64,000 nt of DNA, taken from the NCBI RefSeq assembly GCF_020859565.1, contig NZ_JAJHUO010000011.1, forward strand, positions 1 to 64,000, written 5' to 3'. Made by a program: the position numbers and the translations under genes. Source of the stretch: Saccharothrix luteola (GTDB lineage: Bacteria; Actinomycetota; Actinomycetes; Mycobacteriales; Pseudonocardiaceae). The notes beneath the pieces are model-generated. The model ran no database searches. It had not been told where the DNA came from and saw only the letters and a list, made by a program, of their open reading frames with translations. Shown one piece after another: positions 33,454 to 40,881 of the stretch. Each line of letters starts with the position of its first letter. The stretch's first letter is position 1.

Positions 33454-34238
33454 TGCTCCGGGCGGCGCGCCCCGAGCGCCAGGTCGAGCACCGGCTTCGC
33501 CGCCTCGGCCGGACTGGCCGCGCCGCTCATGTCGGAGAACCACGGGCGGGAGGCGTCGGTGTCGACCAGGCCGGGGCAGACGGCGGCGATCAGCGTGCCG
33601 GTGGCGGCGTCGGCGTCACGGCGTTCGGCGGCGACCGCGCGCACGGCGGCGACCTGGCCGACCTTGGAGGGGATGTTGATCCAGTCCGGCCAGCCCTGGT
33701 CGGTCGCGGTGCCGTCGAGCACGGCGTCGCGCCAGGCGAGCATCGTGGCGTCGACGTCGTCCAGCGATCGTGCGGCGAAGCGCTCGTGCAGGTGGTGGGG
33801 CAGTTGGCGCACGGTGCCGAAGGAGCTGGCCACGACCAGCAGCGCGCCGCCGGGGCGCAGCAGTGGGGTGAACGCGCGCAGCACGTGGGTGGTGCCGAGG
33901 TTGTTGGTGGCGACGAAGGGGCCGACCTGGTCGCTCCACGGCGCGCCCGGGGTGAGCCGTGCGGCGGCGTTGGAGAGCACCACGTCCACCCCGCCGTGCC
34001 GTTCGCGCAGGTCGTCGGCGAAGGAGGCGACGGAGTGCGCGTCGCTGACGTCGAGCACGTGGGTGCGGATGGCGTCGTGGTCGATGCGGGCCGCGGCGTC
34101 GGCGACCCGACCGGCGTCGCGGCCGGTGAGGTAGACGACGTCGGACGGTGCGGCGCGGTGCGCGAGGCCTTCGGCGAGGGCGAAACCCAGGCCCTGGTTG
34201 GCGCCGGTGACGACGGAGATGCGGGTCATGTCGGCCAT
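33408..34238 (-). CDS. SDR-family protein lacking the catalytic Tyr
   Basis: This 276-residue Rossmann protein has the NAD(P) motif 'VVTGANQGLG' and a variant of the Asn-Ala-Gly motif ('LSNAAARL'). Around the active site, the Ser is in 'VVASSFG', but the expected YxxxK reads 'NIPSK', so the Tyr is Asn while the Lys is kept. The protein may bind NAD(P) without usual reductase activity, or use a different residue. ATG at 34238 is chosen; ATG at 34229 is also possible. It converges on and overlaps the transporter ATPase by 46 bases. Confidence 0.85.
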   Translation of the reverse strand: MADMTRISVVTGANQGLGFALAEGLAHRAAPSDVVYLTGRDAGRVADAAARIDHDAIRTHVLDVSDAHSVASFADDLRERHGGVDVVLSNAAARLTPGAPWSDQVGPFVATNNLGTTHVLRAFTPLLRPGGALLVVASSFGTVRQLPHHLHERFAARSLDDVDATMLAWRDAVLDGTATDQGWPDWINIPSKVGQVAAVRAVAAERRDADAATGTLIAAVCPGLVDTDASRPWFSDMSGAASPAEAAKPVLDLALGARRPEHYGELVQFGRVLRWS

Positions 34239-34842
34239 GATCGCGCAGGTCCAGGAACCGATCGGTTCCTCCGGCGACGCCCTGACCAGCGGTTTCTCGC
34301 CGGGCGCGTCCACGAACGGGTGATCCTGCCGGCGGCTTTCAAAGAATACGGCGTTATCATTGAACTCGAACGTCGGTTGAAACAACGAGGCCGGCAACCA
34401 ACCCGTGGCCCCTGAACCCCACCGGAGGCCCCCGGACAGTCACCCCGCGAACATCCCCTGAGGACCGCCACCCCGAGATCCCGACCCCGGATCTCGGCTC
34501 CCGACCTCGCTCCGGGATCTCGCCCGAGGATCTCCGCGCCAGGACCTACCCCCGCGCCAGGACCTACCCTCAGCACCTCCGCCCCGGGACGGTTGCACCA
34601 GAGCGGTTGCCCGCGGATCGCCGCCCGGGACGTCGGGCGGTCGGGCCGTCCGCCGCCCTACCCGCCGACCCCGGCCGACCGTGCCCCCGCCGATCCTGCC
34701 GCCCGCCGTCCAGCACGTGGCCGCGGATCGCGTCGTGCCCATCGATCCGCTTCGCGCGCCGCCCGCCCGCGGCCGACCTAACCGGCAGCGCTCGAGCGCG
34801 CCCACGTGCCATGTCGTCACGTGCTGCCGCGTCGCCCGCGGC
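34239..34842. other. Non-coding gap of about 600 bases with short repeats
   Basis: No credible gene is seen. An AT-richer stretch (about 34340-34390) upstream of the SDR gene probably holds its promoter. A 9-bp hairpin (34473-34481 with 34489-34497) lies among several GATCTCG-like motifs, followed by a perfect tandem repeat at 34534-34569. The rest is GC-rich sequence without a recognisable signal. Confidence 0.5.
34534..34569. repeat. Perfect 18-bp tandem duplication
   Basis: CCGCGCCAGGACCTACCC occurs twice without a gap (34534-34551 and 34552-34569). It lies in the gap between the SDR and HxlR genes and has no visible function. Confidence 0.85.
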
Positions 34843-35253
34843 CTATCCCACCGCGTGCCGCCGGATGTCGAGCGGTTCGTCCCGAGGCTCGACCTGACGT
34901 CCCGCGTGGAGCACGTCGGTGTCCACGTCGGCGTCCCGCCGGGCGTCGAGCAGCTCGCCGGTGTGCTCCTCGGCCCACGCGGCGAGCGCGCGGACGGGCG
35001 TGAGCAGCGACCGGCCGAGGTCGGTCAACTCGTGCCACCCGTCCACGCTCGTCAGCAGGCCGTTGCCCCGCAGCCGGGCCAGGGTCTGGGTGAGCATCTT
35101 GTTGCTGATGCCGCCGATCCGGTCCAGCAGCTCCCCGTACCGCAGCGGCCCGTCGCCGAGGGCGACGACGACCACCACCGACCAGGTGTGCCCGACGACC
35201 TCCAGGGTCGTGCGGGCGGGGCAGTCGGCGAGGAACACGTCGAAGTCGCTCAC
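34843..35253 (-). CDS. HxlR-family regulator
   Basis: This 136-residue HxlR winged-helix protein begins with the usual 'DCPARTTLEVVGHTWSVVVV' region (one Cys near the start, a possible redox sensor) and has 'RYGELLDRIGGISNKMLTQTL' as recognition segment. The last 35 residues are Asp/Arg-rich. It directly follows the acyl-CoA dehydrogenase gene (3-base gap), so it is likely in the HAD-phosphotransferase-dehydrogenase operon and may regulate it. GTG is the start. Confidence 0.85.
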   Translation of the reverse strand: MSDFDVFLADCPARTTLEVVGHTWSVVVVVALGDGPLRYGELLDRIGGISNKMLTQTLARLRGNGLLTSVDGWHELTDLGRSLLTPVRALAAWAEEHTGELLDARRDADVDTDVLHAGRQVEPRDEPLDIRRHAVG

Positions 35254-35256
35254 CAG

Positions 35257-36468
35257 TCACAAATACCGCTTGAGCTCCCGCTTCGCCAACGACATCCGGT
35301 GCACCTCGTCGGGGCCGTCGGCCAGGCGCAGGGTCCGCGCCGCCGCCCACAGCTCGGCCAGCGGGAAGTCCTGGCTCACGCCGCCCGCGCCGTGCGCCTG
35401 GATCGCCTTGTCCAGCACCCACTCGGCCATGAGCGGCGTGCCGATCTTGATGGCCTGGATCTCGGTGTGCGCGCCCTTGTTGCCGACGGTGTCCATCAGC
35501 CACGCCGTCTTGAGCACCAGCAGCCTGGCCTGCTCGATCCGCACCCGCGACTCGGCGATCCACTCCTGCACGACACCCTGGCGCGCGATCGGCTGCCCGA
35601 ACGCGACGCGCGAGATCGCGCGGCGGCACATCAGCTCCAGCGCGCGTTCGGCGATGCCGATCAGCCGCATGCAGTGGTGGATGCGGCCGGGGCCGAGGCG
35701 GGCCTGGGCGATCGCGAAGCCCTCGCCCTCGCCGGCGATCAGGTTGTCGGCGGGCACGCGGACGTTGTCGAAGACGATCTCGGCGTGCCCGCCGTGGGAG
35801 GCGTCCGTGTAGCCGAACACGTGCATGCCGCGCTTGACGTGCACGCCCGGCGTGTCGCGCGGCACCAGGATCATCGCCTGCTGGCGGTGCCGTTCGGCGT
35901 CGGGGTCGGTCTTGCCCATCACGATGAAGATCGCGCAGTCGGGGTTCATCGCGCCCGACGACCACCACTTGCGGCCGTTGACGACGTACTCGTCGCCGTC
36001 GCGGGTGATGCTGGTGGCGATGTTGGTGGCGTCGGAGGACGCCACGTCCGGCTCGGTCATGCAGAACGCCGACCGGATCTCGCCGTCCAGCAGGGGCCGC
36101 AGCCACTGCTTCTTCTGCTGCTCGGTGCCGAACATCGCCAGCACCTCCATGTTCCCGGTGTCCGGCGCGGCGCAGTTGAGCGCCTCGGGCGCCAGGTGCG
36201 GGCTGCGGCCGGTGATCTCGGCCAGCGGCGCGTACTGCAGGTTCGTCAGGCCACCGCCGTGCTCGGGGTCGGGCAGGAACAGGTTCCACAGACCCTGCCG
36301 GCGCGCCTCGGCCTTCAGCTCCTGCAGCACCGCCGGGCGCGCCCACGGGTCCTCGGCGTCGGCCAGCTGCTGTTCGGCGACCGACTCGGCCGGGTAGACG
36401 AACTCGTCCATGAACCGCAGCAGCCGGTCGCGCAGGTCCTCGGTCTTGGCGTCGTAGGCGAAGTCCAT
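35257..36468 (-). CDS. Acyl-CoA dehydrogenase
   Basis: This 403-residue FAD enzyme of the long-chain acyl-CoA dehydrogenase group introduces the alpha-beta double bond. 'FCMTEPDVASSDA' and 'VNGRKWWSSGAM' are the FAD/substrate loops, with 'AFGQPIARQGVVQ' and 'QAHGAGGVSQDFPLA' in the C-terminal helices. ATG at 36468 shares one base with the stop of the upstream phosphotransferase (TGATG). Fusion of these two activities is known in the eukaryotic ACAD10/11 proteins, which supports a joint role, probably in 4-hydroxyacyl-CoA or related fatty-acid breakdown. Confidence 0.94.
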   Translation of the reverse strand: MDFAYDAKTEDLRDRLLRFMDEFVYPAESVAEQQLADAEDPWARPAVLQELKAEARRQGLWNLFLPDPEHGGGLTNLQYAPLAEITGRSPHLAPEALNCAAPDTGNMEVLAMFGTEQQKKQWLRPLLDGEIRSAFCMTEPDVASSDATNIATSITRDGDEYVVNGRKWWSSGAMNPDCAIFIVMGKTDPDAERHRQQAMILVPRDTPGVHVKRGMHVFGYTDASHGGHAEIVFDNVRVPADNLIAGEGEGFAIAQARLGPGRIHHCMRLIGIAERALELMCRRAISRVAFGQPIARQGVVQEWIAESRVRIEQARLLVLKTAWLMDTVGNKGAHTEIQAIKIGTPLMAEWVLDKAIQAHGAGGVSQDFPLAELWAAARTLRLADGPDEVHRMSLAKRELKRYL

Positions 36469-37475
36469 CAGTGCTCCCCTGAGCTCGCGGCGAGTCCCTG
36501 TCGCACCAGCGGCAGGGTGAGTTGGCCGATCTGGTCGAACCCCGCTCCCACGGTCTGGCCGCGGGTGAAGCGGAAGTGGATGCCTTCGAGGATCACGGCG
36601 AGCTTGAAGTAGGCGAACGCCGTGTACCAGGCCAGGCCGCCGGTGTCGGCGCCGCTGCGCTCGGCGTAGCGGCGCACCAGCTCGTCGGTGCCCGCGAACC
36701 CGGGCAGTGTCGGCACGGTGCCGGTGATCGGATCGTCGTCGCGCGCGCCGATGCCGTTCCAGTACACGCACAGCAGGCCGACGTCGGCGAGCGGATCGCC
36801 CAGCGTGGCCATCTCCCAGTCCAGCACCGCGCTGATGTCCAGCGGGTCCTCGGTGACCAGGACGTTGTCCAGCCGGTAGTCGCCGTGCACGATCGTGGCA
36901 CGGGCGGAGTCGGGGACGCTGTCGGCGAGCCGGTCGCGCAGCTCGTCGATACCGGGCAGCTCACGGCTGCGGGAGGCGTCGAGCTGCTTGCCCCAGCGGG
37001 CGACCTGGCGCTTGAGGAAGCCGTCCGGTCGGCCGAAGTCGGTCAGGCCGACCTCCTCCGGGTCGACGGCGTGCAGGTCGGCGAGCACGTCGACCAGCCG
37101 TTCGGACAGGGCGCGTGCCTTGTCCGGGGTGAGCCACGGGCACTGGTCGCGGTGCCGCAGCGCCACGCCCGGCACCTCTTCCATCAGGTAGAACGGCGCG
37201 CCGATGACGTCGGTGTCCTCGCACAGCAGCTCGACCCGCGGCACCGGCACGGCGGTGTCCGCCAGGGCCTTGATCACGCGGTGCTCGCGGGACATGTCGT
37301 GCGCGGTGGCCAGCACGTGGCCCAGCGGCGGTCGGCGCAGCACCCAGCGGTGTTCGCCGTCGGTGACGCGGTAGGTCAGGTTGGACCGTCCGCCGGGGAT
37401 CAGTTCGCCGGTCAACGGGCCGGCGCCGAGGTGCGCGGCGAGCCGGTCGAGGTCCAGGCCGGGTAGTTCGGTCAT
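36468..37475 (-). CDS. APH-fold phosphotransferase, ACAD10/11-kinase-like
   Basis: This 335-residue kinase-like protein has the APH-fold markers: 'GGRSNLTYRV' P-loop, Lys/Arg in 'WVLRRPP', the catalytic 'IVHGDYRLDNVLV' (Asp about 206) and metal-binding 'VLDWEMATLGDP'. It lies in an HAD-kinase-acyl-CoA dehydrogenase order that matches the domain order of ACAD10/11, where the kinase phosphorylates 4-hydroxyacyl-CoA. The start overlaps the HAD stop by four bases. Substrate assignment is inference from this context. Confidence 0.92.
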   Translation of the reverse strand: MTELPGLDLDRLAAHLGAGPLTGELIPGGRSNLTYRVTDGEHRWVLRRPPLGHVLATAHDMSREHRVIKALADTAVPVPRVELLCEDTDVIGAPFYLMEEVPGVALRHRDQCPWLTPDKARALSERLVDVLADLHAVDPEEVGLTDFGRPDGFLKRQVARWGKQLDASRSRELPGIDELRDRLADSVPDSARATIVHGDYRLDNVLVTEDPLDISAVLDWEMATLGDPLADVGLLCVYWNGIGARDDDPITGTVPTLPGFAGTDELVRRYAERSGADTGGLAWYTAFAYFKLAVILEGIHFRFTRGQTVGAGFDQIGQLTLPLVRQGLAASSGEH

Positions 37476-38113
37476 GCGGCGACTCCCCTGAGCTGGGCGA
37501 TCACCGCGCGGGTCGTGTCGGCGTCGGTGTGCCGGTGGGCGTGCAGGCCGACAGCCTGCGCCGCTTCGACGTTGACCGGCGCGTCGTCGAAGAACACGCA
37601 CCGGTGGGCGGGCAGGCCGATCTGGTCGAGGGTGTGCTGGAAGATGCGCGGGTCGGGCTTGCGCAGTCCGATCCGTCCGCTGATCACGATCGTGTCGAAC
37701 AGCTCGAGCAGCAGCTCTTCGGGGTAGCCCTCGCCCCAGCTGTTGGACAGCAGCGCGGTCCGCAGGCCGTCGGCGCGCAGTTCGCGGACCAGGTCGACCA
37801 TCCTCGGGTCGGGATGGGCGCTGCCGAACATGCGGCGCAGCAGGCCCTTCGACGCCACCTCGCGTCCGTCGAGGGTGACCAGTTCGGCGGCCAGAAGCGC
37901 TTCGAACTCGGCGGTTCCGAGTTCGCCGGTCTCCAGGCGGGCCACCGGGTTGCCGGGGACCGCGTCACGGCCCATCCAGGTCCGCATGGTCCGGCCGTAG
38001 TGGTCCCGGTCGATGTTCTCCGAAGTCAGCCAGTCCTCGATGAAGGCGGGCACGGAGACCGTGAGCACGCCGCCCCAGTCCAACACCACCGCGTCGATGC
38101 GCCGTTCGTCCAC
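37472..38113 (-). CDS. HAD-superfamily hydrolase
   Basis: This 213-residue HAD phosphatase-like protein has motif I 'VVLDWGGVLT', motif II 'ALLSNSWG', motif III Lys in 'GLRKPDPRIF' and motif IV 'CVFFDDAPVNVEAA'. The second motif I Asp is Gly ('DWGGV'), as in many epoxide-hydrolase N-domain-like and ACAD10-type HAD domains, so phosphatase activity may be weak. GTG at 38113 is the first gene of the HAD-kinase-dehydrogenase operon and sits 10 bases from a TetR-type palindrome. Confidence 0.88.
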   Translation of the reverse strand: MDERRIDAVVLDWGGVLTVSVPAFIEDWLTSENIDRDHYGRTMRTWMGRDAVPGNPVARLETGELGTAEFEALLAAELVTLDGREVASKGLLRRMFGSAHPDPRMVDLVRELRADGLRTALLSNSWGEGYPEELLLELFDTIVISGRIGLRKPDPRIFQHTLDQIGLPAHRCVFFDDAPVNVEAAQAVGLHAHRHTDADTTRAVIAQLRGVAA

Positions 38114-38123
38114 GTCGCGAGGG

Positions 38124-38139
38124 TACCGACCGGTCGGTA
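38124..38139. promoter_or_regulatory. TetR-type operator before the HAD operon
   Basis: TACCGACCGGTCGGTA is a perfect 16-bp palindrome ten bases upstream of the HAD start. This sequence class is typical of TetR-family sites on fatty-acid catabolism operons. No TetR gene lies next to it, so the regulator is encoded elsewhere. Confidence 0.75.
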
Positions 38140-38217
38140 TGTCGGCAACCCCGGTCGTTCGCCCCTTCCTCACCAGGGTCGATGAGTCGTGCTTTCTTGT
38201 CCGCCTTGGAGGAAGCG

Positions 38218-38440
38218 ATGCCGATTCCGGTCACCGGTGCGACCGGCGCCGTCGGACCGAGGTGGGCGCCGGGGTGCGGCGGGTGACGCATCCCGGGCGC
38301 AACGCCCGAGCCGGTCCGACGACGATCCACTGGAGTCGCGGCTGCGGGTGTACCACTGGGCGATCGGGTCGTCCGGGATGGAGTGGACGTACCTGTTCCC
38401 GGGCGAGTTCACGGCCAACACGCGGGAGTGGACGGCTGTG
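38218..38440 (+). pseudogene. Remnant of an NmrA-like NAD(P)H-binding protein
   Basis: After a GGAGG site, ATG 38218 gives 'MPIPVTGATGAVG', the NAD(P)-binding start of NmrA-like reductases, but the frame stops within 23 codons. About 100 bases on, in another frame, 'SSGMEWTYLFPGEFTANT' matches the later family segment (Ser-Gly-x-x-Trp-Thr-x-Leu-x-Pro-Gly-x-Phe). About 100 residues between them and the whole C-terminus are missing. This reads as a degraded gene flanked by the HAD operator and DUF6886. Confidence 0.65.
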
Positions 38441-38446
38441 GGTTTG

Positions 38447-38971
38447 TCAGGCCGGGTCGGGCAGGGCGTTGCGCAGCCGGATCCCGCTGAACCCGAGCGT
38501 GCTCGCGACCACCCGTCGCCAGAACGGCCACAGGTTGGCCATCAGCCGCAGCTCGATGCCCGCGTCCTCGTGCAACGCCAGCAGGTCGCCGACAGCTTCA
38601 GGTGCGCCGAGGGGTTCGACCGGTTCGGTGGCCACGTGGGCGTTGGTCGGTTCGCCGAACGGCCGGAACGCCCGCGCGTCGAACCGGTAGGCGTACAGGC
38701 GCGCGGTCTGCATCCGGCGCAACCAGCCGAACTCGATCGCGTGAACCCGTTCGACACCCAGCCACGCCCGGTCCTCGGCGCTGGTGGTGGGTTCGACCCA
38801 CGTCAGCGCGCGGGGGCACTGGCGCGGGAACCAGTAGTCGGGCGACCGTGCGTAGTCCACGGCCCACACGTACGCCTCGGGTTGCCGGGCGGTGGCGGCG
38901 ACGTGCGGCTCGAACCGGGTGATCGTGGGGTCTTCGGAGAAGTGCAGGACTTCCCCCTGCGCCGGTCGCAT
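38447..38971 (-). CDS. DUF6886 family protein
   Basis: This 174-residue protein begins 'LHFSEDPTITRFEPH', followed by 'VWAVDYARSPDYWFPRQCPR', the conserved opening of DUF6886 proteins as I recall them. The family is common in Actinobacteria and uncharacterised; the first part resembles ADP-ribosyltransferase-like or RES-type small proteins only vaguely. No signal or TM segment is present. It is a single gene with its start at ATG 38971. Confidence 0.75.
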   Translation of the reverse strand: MRPAQGEVLHFSEDPTITRFEPHVAATARQPEAYVWAVDYARSPDYWFPRQCPRALTWVEPTTSAEDRAWLGVERVHAIEFGWLRRMQTARLYAYRFDARAFRPFGEPTNAHVATEPVEPLGAPEAVGDLLALHEDAGIELRLMANLWPFWRRVVASTLGFSGIRLRNALPDPA

Positions 38972-39184
38972 GGTCGGCGATCCTGTCGGATGCCGGCCGG
39001 CGCGATCCACCGATTTCCGCTCCTGCCACGCCGGTGACCGACCGCGTCGCGACGGCACCGCGTCGATGGAACCGTGGTCGGCGTAGCGGAGCTGCGGCGG
39101 CGCAGTCGTGGTCGGTGGACGATGTGCACCGGGCCTACCTGCCGTAGACCCGGTGCACATCCGGTATCCGACGGCGTCGATGTG

Positions 39185-39619
39185 TCAGGCGTTGATCTCC
39201 TTCGGGGCGTCGTCGGTGTGGCCGATGGCGATCTTGCGCGGCTTCGCCTTCTCCGCGATCGGGATGCGCAGCGTCAGCACGCCGGAGTCGTAGTCGGCCT
39301 TGATCCGCTCGACGTCGAGCGAGTCACCGAGGAACAACTGGCGCGAGAACACGCCCAGCGGTCGCTCCGACAGCTGCATCTCGACGTCGTCGGTGCGGTT
39401 GGGGCGACGCTCGGCCTTGACGGTGAGCACGTTGCGCTCGACATCGAGATCGATGGCGTCCGGCGTGACACCCGGCAGGTCGAACTCCACGACGAACTGG
39501 TCCCCGGCGCGGTAGGCGTCCATCGGCATGGGTGTGGGCCGCGACCAAGTGCCCGGTCCGCTGAAGAACTGCTGCGCCAGCCGGTCCAGCTCCCGGAACG
39601 GGTCCGTGCGCATCAACAT
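39185..39619 (-). CDS. Small heat-shock protein Hsp20
   Basis: This 144-residue alpha-crystallin chaperone has the N-terminal 'DPFRELDRLAQQFF' helix and a full alpha-crystallin domain with 'FVVEFDLPGV', 'LTVKAER' and the end motif 'SGVLTLRIPIAEKAKPR'. ATG at 39619 is selected because AGGAGG is eight bases upstream; the GTG at 39628 overlaps that site. Such proteins hold unfolding clients in oligomers. It is divergent from an HSP18-type regulator, which probably controls it. Confidence 0.95.
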   Translation of the reverse strand: MLMRTDPFRELDRLAQQFFSGPGTWSRPTPMPMDAYRAGDQFVVEFDLPGVTPDAIDLDVERNVLTVKAERRPNRTDDVEMQLSERPLGVFSRQLFLGDSLDVERIKADYDSGVLTLRIPIAEKAKPRKIAIGHTDDAPKEINA

Positions 39620-39731
39620 CGGGAACACCTCCTGGTCTACGTGGTCAATGCGCTGGTGATTGCGCTGCGATTCAGTTCTACCATGTCGTCATGTGGTTGA
39701 CAAGACCGAATGTCGTCGGTAAGTTGACGTC

Positions 39732-40301
39732 ATGGCGATCGGGGATTACGAGACCGTCCGAGCGGCGGCGACCGGGGAAGACCTCAGTGCGGGGCAGGTG
39801 CTGTCCGCACTGGTCCTCCTGCGGCACTTGCGCGACGAGCTGGCCGGATGGGAACCACAGCTGATCGCCGCAGCGCGCGGGTTGGGCACGAGCTGGGCCG
39901 AGCTCGCGCCCGCGCTGGGGGTGGCCAGCAGACAGGCGGCGGAGCGCCGGTACCTGCGGCTGCGCCCGTCGAACCTGGGTGCGACGGCCGAGGGCCGGGT
40001 GCGTGCCGAACGGGACAGACGGGCGGCCGACCGCGCGGTGTCGCAGTGGGCGCGCGACAACGCCGCGTCGCTGCGCAGCCTGGCCGGTCAGGTCGGCCGG
40101 ATGGACGTCGTGGTGCGCGAGGCGCTGGCGGCGGACGACGCCGTGGCGCTGCTGGAGCCGTTGATGGCGGCGCTGGGCAGGATGCGGGCCAGCCACCCGG
40201 AGCTGGCCGAGGAGATCCAGGCCGTCGGCGACCGAGCGGAGGAGGTGCGACGCGACACCCAAACATTGCGGGACAACCAGATGCTCCGCGACAACCCCTG
40301 A
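39732..40301 (+). CDS. HSP18-type transcriptional regulator
   Basis: This 189-residue helical protein has a predicted helix-turn-helix ('LGTSWAELAPALGVASRQAAERRYLRL', about 51-77, shown here only in part by name). It lies head-to-head with Hsp20, the arrangement for which actinobacterial genomes call this family HSP18 transcriptional regulator. The C-terminal half is a long helix, likely for dimerisation. The 112-base gap has TTGAC-like boxes and an ATGTCGTCATG near-palindrome. Ligand or heat sensing is not known to me. Confidence 0.75.
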   Translation: MAIGDYETVRAAATGEDLSAGQVLSALVLLRHLRDELAGWEPQLIAAARGLGTSWAELAPALGVASRQAAERRYLRLRPSNLGATAEGRVRAERDRRAADRAVSQWARDNAASLRSLAGQVGRMDVVVREALAADDAVALLEPLMAALGRMRASHPELAEEIQAVGDRAEEVRRDTQTLRDNQMLRDNP

Positions 40302-40847
40302 CCACGACCTGGCCGCCAGGTCGCAACCACCTCACCGCAACTGACCACCACGTGGCAACCACCGGCCATCACCTGATGCCGGCGGACGATCCTGACGTCC
40401 GCTGACGACCTGCCGCCACCTGTAGCGCCCGTGCCGCCCGCTCGACGACGTGACGGGTCCGCTCACGCCACGGCAGGCGGCCGACCTCCTGACAGGCCCG
40501 TTGCAGTGGCCGCTCGGACGACCCCGTCAGGTGCACCGGGAACCTCGCGGGTCGCACTCGCCGAGCGACCTGGTCGACCGTCGGGGTGAGCGGCCAGGTC
40601 AGCTGCAACGGCGGTCGGAGCTGTCGGTCCGGTCGGGGATCAGGTCGTGGGGCGGTGGGGGTGCGGGGCCGTGCTTCGGCAGGCGGGCGCGGTGCGCACG
40701 GTGCCGGTGTCGGCCGTGATGACGCCGGAGGAGGGTAGTCCTTCGCGGGGTGGGTCGGGATCAACCGATCGGCTCGGTCGGGGTGGACCTTCTCCCGATG
40801 GGATCCGGTCCTTTCGTGGCTCGTGGTCGTCGGTTTCCGCTGTCACG
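40302..40847. other. Non-coding or weakly coding gap
   Basis: No confident gene. A minus-strand frame (40369-40764) has fairly high GC at third positions and a helical-looking C-terminal half ('LPWRERTRHVVERAARAL') but a Pro/Arg-rich start and no recognised family. It is left uncalled. The right end holds the promoter of the beta-propeller gene. Confidence 0.4.
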
Positions 40848-40864
40848 GTGGAAAGGCTTTCCAC
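40848..40864. promoter_or_regulatory. Palindrome upstream of the beta-propeller gene
   Basis: GTGGAAAG-g-CTTTCCAC is a perfect 8-bp inverted repeat with a 1-base centre, 17 bases ahead of the ATG at 40882. Its place fits an operator or the base of a leader hairpin. Confidence 0.5.
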
Positions 40865-40881
40865 AATGGCAGGGGGATGGG

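Noticed and set aside
40369..40764. Minus-strand frame with high third-position GC
   Set aside because: Pro/Arg-rich N-terminus, no family, no good start; left as part of a gap.
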